Below, in pieces: positions 61,080-64,000 of a stretch of DNA of 64,000 nt. The stretch is from Cristatella mucedo (lineage: Eukaryota > Bryozoa > Phylactolaemata > Cristatellidae). Numbering within the stretch: the first letter of the stretch is position 1; each line of letters begins with the position of its first letter. The stretch is from the NCBI GenBank assembly GCA_009760855.2, contig WPIO01000035.1, positions 3,921,501 to 3,985,500 of the forward strand, in the 5' to 3' direction. Made by a program: the position numbers and the translations under genes. Under the pieces are notes generated by a model. It saw only the letters and a program-made list of their open reading frames with translations, was not told where the DNA came from and searched no databases.

Positions 61080-61210
61080 TGGTTTAGCCTAAGGGTAAAG
61101 CACACCCCTTCGATGAACGAGATTGTGGTCTCAAACCTTGATGCCATAGCAAAGGTCAAGGATTGAGATTAACATAATTGCCAATACAATGATTACAATA
61201 CAAAGCACTA
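61080..61210 (+). mobile_element. tRNA-derived SINE-like copy (in duplication copy 2)
   Basis: Partner of 25480-25610, with a better A-box-like tagcctaagggtaaagc but a weaker B box (tggtctcaaacc). Confidence 0.5.
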
Positions 61211-61228
61211 TATAGATAAAAATTACAC

Positions 61229-61244
61229 ACACATATATATATAC

Positions 61245-61279
<35 letters not shown>

Positions 61280-61322
61280 AGCGTGTGTGTTCGTGTGCGT
61301 GTGCCTGTGCGCGTGCGTGTGC

Positions 61323-61372
<50 letters not shown>
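61229..61372. repeat. Compound (AT)n-(GT)n microsatellite with GC variants
   Basis: AT run, then GT units interrupted by GTGCGT and GCGCGT steps, then about 25 pure GT units. Confidence 0.97.
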
Positions 61373-61375
<3 letters not shown>

Positions 61376-61644
61376 GGCATATAAATATTGGTCTCACAAC
61401 CCCTCACTAGCATTATAGACTGTTGGGTCGGCCACAGGTCCTCCCACTAACGATGCACCTGCAAGTGAGTAGCTAGCTGACACCGATTGTTAATGCAGTA
61501 GCTGCATGTGTCCAAGGTTGAGACGACTTCTCTTCTCGTCAATTCTCTCTTCCTAAGTATCTTCATTACAGCTACGTTCTCGCCAGGCAAAGATTTCCTT
61601 CCTTGTAGCAGCTCGTGTTCATAAAATGCATTGGAGACACGTAC

Positions 61645-61687
61645 CACCAGATGCTTCTGGGGCATCGCTCATTGTGCCTGGGTAACT
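61645..61687 (-). CDS. Candidate small first coding exon, duplicated (copy 2)
   Basis: Partner of 25884-25926. Same ttttttcag acceptor, leader, ATG and MSDAPEASG codons. The donor here is GTACGTG, weaker than the GTAAGTG of copy 1, so if this is an exon copy 2 may be the less active one. Confidence 0.22.
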
Positions 61688-61904
61688 CTGAAAAAATGCT
61701 ACAGTAAGTGAGATCTCGTGTCAGTAAGGAAAGTCAGAGCAATGATATGGATATCTGCCAGTTATCAATTAAGCCATTTAAGTACAGGAGAACCTCAGGG
61801 CTTGGTCCTAGGCTCTCTTCTTAGGCCCTCTTCTTTTCACCATCGATTATCACTCACTCACAGAAAGCACTTTTGAAAATAAGTACGCCAAAGACAACAA
61901 TAAT

Positions 61905-62154
61905 AATAATAATAATAATGACAATGCACTTGATAAAGTGCCTTCAGTGAACTCAATCTCTTTCTAGGCACTTTACGTTTGCTACAAAGGAAAACGCGAT
62001 TGAATGGTGAGTGATATCATGCTTGATGAACAACATGAATAACATGGTTAGGGGTGACATGCACAGGGTCAGCATGCAAGTGTGGTTAGTGGCAGCATGC
62101 ATAGTGTCAGCATGCATAAGCACATGAATGTCGAATCACAGGGACCAAGTGTGT
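61905..62154 (-). mobile_element. LINE family A 3' UTR, antisense (duplicated)
   Basis: Partner of 26137-26393. Same head-to-head junction with the sense element. Confidence 0.85.
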
Positions 62155-62763
62155 GACAAAAAATCGATCCTTCCTCGTTATGGGGGATTTCAACGTTCAC
62201 TTTGATAATTTATCAGATGCCTTCAGCACTGAATTTCGTGCATTGACTGACTCATTGCCTCTTGTGGCTGATGTGCATGGCCCTACTCCCATCAAGGGTC
62301 ACACACTCTACCAGATTTTCTCATACAACTGATCGTTGCCATAACGAATTTTTACCAAACCCTACTTATCTGACCACACGCAGATCTAATTTAATCTACA
62401 GTGCGTGACCTTCTCCTCCAATAAAATAACCCGTGTATAGCGAAACCTGAAGACCCTTGACATCGATGCTGTCCGTGCGAGAATATTTGCTTTGCTTCTG
62501 CTGCTCGGTCCTCCCTTCGATCTGTCATCATTGGTAGACAGCTACAACACGGCACTAGCTGACACGATCGACGAGCTTGCAACTATGACTAAGCACACTG
62601 TGTGCCCTCGGCCAGACTGGCTTAGGTTTACCACAGACTGGGATGATTTATTTTTACCACAACTAGAATGATGTTTCCCGATTCCTGGCTGCAAGTCAAT
62701 GTCTAAATTTAGGCAGGTCACTGGCGATCTCGTCCTGAATGTTCATATCCCAATCAAAGAACA
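62155..62763 (+). mobile_element. LINE family A endonuclease fragment, broken (duplicated)
   Basis: Partner of 26394-27310. Begins SFLVMGDFNVHFDN, with a stop soon after the LYQIFSY segment (LDQ has become LYQ). A deletion joins the linker near 62640 directly to the segment matching 27215. Confidence 0.85.
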
Positions 62764-63700
62764 AGTGTGCATGCCGTAGAGTTAACTCCCATAATCAGAG
62801 CAAATTATCAATGTACACAGTTAGATTTTACATGGAATAATAGTTGCACTTTTGCGAAGCAAATCTTGTTGATTTTTTATTGGTTGTGGTAATGGCCCCC
62901 AACCATTGCGGTTGATTGGTGACTGTTAACGCAAAAAGCAGCTTGAAAATGCCATCTCATCACTTAGAACTCAGCAAAATGTTGTCGCCACTGACAAATG
63001 TAGCTTTGCACTACAATTTCTGGTCCATTAGCCACAGGTTAGCATTTCACTTTTAACTCAATAAAATTTTCAAAACAATGACAATTGGAGATTTGTCCTG
63101 TCAACTTATGGTCGATTTGCCCAGATTTGTAGTCAACTGATAGCTAGAGCCGAGTAGATAGAGCTCCTACTAATGGATTTGGCTAACTGACCTGGTTGCA
63201 CTTTAAACATGGTGATTTGTTTGAGTATTTAAAATTGGAGCGTTGAGAAACCCATATGGGGGCATTTTGCGTCGAATTGCTGTAGATTGTAGTTTTTGCA
63301 TGGGTCATTCCAGTCGCTTGCAGTGCATTGCTGCCGAATGGTTGACTTAATTAAAGTGAAATTGTGCTAGTACACAATAACTGATAATTAGAGCTTCTAG
63401 TGTAGGAGTTCTGGTCTCTTAGCTGCGGATTCCAATGGATTGCAGTAGATTGATGTGTAGCCGACTTCACGGGTGCTAGCCTATTATCACTACGCCCCCA
63501 GCTCTCTGTTCCCGTTCTTGGTCGTTATGCAGTGTCCTCCAGCAACAGCTGTGGTTCACGGTTGGTCGATCGGGTACACAAAACTATATAATGCACACCC
63601 ATGCGCTATACAATGGGGGGACTAAACAAGTTTACGCAGGACGGTCCTATACAAGGTAAACCACAGGGGCACGAGATGACGCCACAAGATTGAACAAACG
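62764..63700. other. No gene seen
   Basis: Unassigned AT-rich DNA. A TATATAA-type motif is at about 63583-63590. Confidence 0.4.
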
Positions 63701-63710
63701 TGTTAGTTTC

Positions 63711-63992
63711 TCAGTCGGCTTCCCCAGTCACATCGTCACTGGACTCCATCCCACCAGTACAAGCATACGACTTCCAAGACCCGGCTAGCTGAGTACTCTG
63801 GGATAGACGGAGCAGACGTCGACCACCGTCGACAGCTTCAGCCAAAAGATAGCAGGCAAGCTGTCCCAAGTTCCGGTCCTCGGGTCTCTGGGAGCTGACC
63901 TCAGGCTTTGCCCTTCCGAGGCAAGGCGATGCCCAGCCCGACGTATCAAATGTCAGTGGCTCTGCCAACGCTAGGGTACAGCTGTATGGCAC
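63711..63992 (-). CDS. Hypothetical reading frame at the window edge
   Basis: A GC-richer minus-strand frame that may extend beyond the window: ALAEPLTFDTSGWASPCLGR, then NLGQLACYLLAEAVDGGRRL and an acidic end DDVTGEAD before its stop at 63711. It may be the edge of a gene or retroelement. No domain recognised. Confidence 0.25.
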   Translation of the reverse strand: MPYSCTLALAEPLTFDTSGWASPCLGRAKPEVSSQRPEDRNLGQLACYLLAEAVDGGRRLLRLSQSTQLAGSWKSYACTGGMESSDDVTGEAD

Positions 63993-64000
63993 CAGGCCCT

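Larger units (their letters stand above)
58668..62763. repeat. Segmental duplication, copy 2
   Basis: Direct-orientation copy of 22432-27310. Lacks the LINE at 22976-23622, has an extra 130 bases at 61375-61510, and has lost about 330 bases of LINE linker at about 62640. Its last match is catatcccaatcaaag (about 62745-62760). The frame 58650-59051 (133 codons) in its left part is not open in copy 1 and has no recognised domain. Confidence 0.9.

Overview
This is animal-type nuclear DNA with low coding density, dominated by repeats. The evidence is non-LTR retrotransposons with apurinic-type endonuclease and reverse transcriptase, tRNA-derived SINE-like copies, long CA/GA/AT microsatellites, GT-AG split exons and CpG-rich promoter-like islands. 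I see no bacterial operon, rRNA, intact tRNA or CRISPR array. The species cannot be named from the sequence. An invertebrate is my inference, because the main LINE resembles the L2 clade (CR1/L2 group) common in invertebrates and fish and ends in a trinucleotide (ATT)n tail.

Layout. 1-12,500: an old tandem array of a roughly 2.8 kb non-coding unit, three recognisable copies plus a degraded fourth, with LINE and SINE pieces inserted at different places. 12,500-22,000: a minus-strand, intron-containing homologue of the Hsp90 co-chaperone CDC37, recognised from three exons (21,813-21,924; 21,395-21,554; 14,523-14,795) plus the start of another. It carries a one-base frameshift, and a GA microsatellite abuts the fourth exon. 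The middle of the protein was not found, so it may be a pseudogene. 22,432-27,310: first copy of a segmental duplication whose second copy lies at 58,668-62,763. Copy 1 carries a 0.65 kb LINE that copy 2 lacks. 26,137-34,560: heavily decayed LINE copies. 35,700-40,400: a nearly full-length LINE with an 880-codon reading frame (endonuclease plus RT), followed by a truncated sister copy. 41,300-48,300: more LINE copies of two families, a SINE and an inverted LINE pair. 48,300-56,700: mostly unique sequence with a few candidate exons, two CpG-rich islands and a 200 bp GA microsatellite. 56,800-57,790: another truncated LINE. 62,764-64,000: unassigned.

Two LINE families recur. Family A (L2-like) ends in a hairpin plus (ATT)n. 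Family B is known here only from its RT thumb and C-terminal part. SINE-like copies share the family A 3' tail, pointing to LINE-driven mobilisation. No copy in the window looks fully intact. The most informative material is the set of filled versus empty insertion sites, the covarying 3' hairpin, the CDC37 remnant and the duplication with uneven divergence. I did not find a convincing new multi-gene system.
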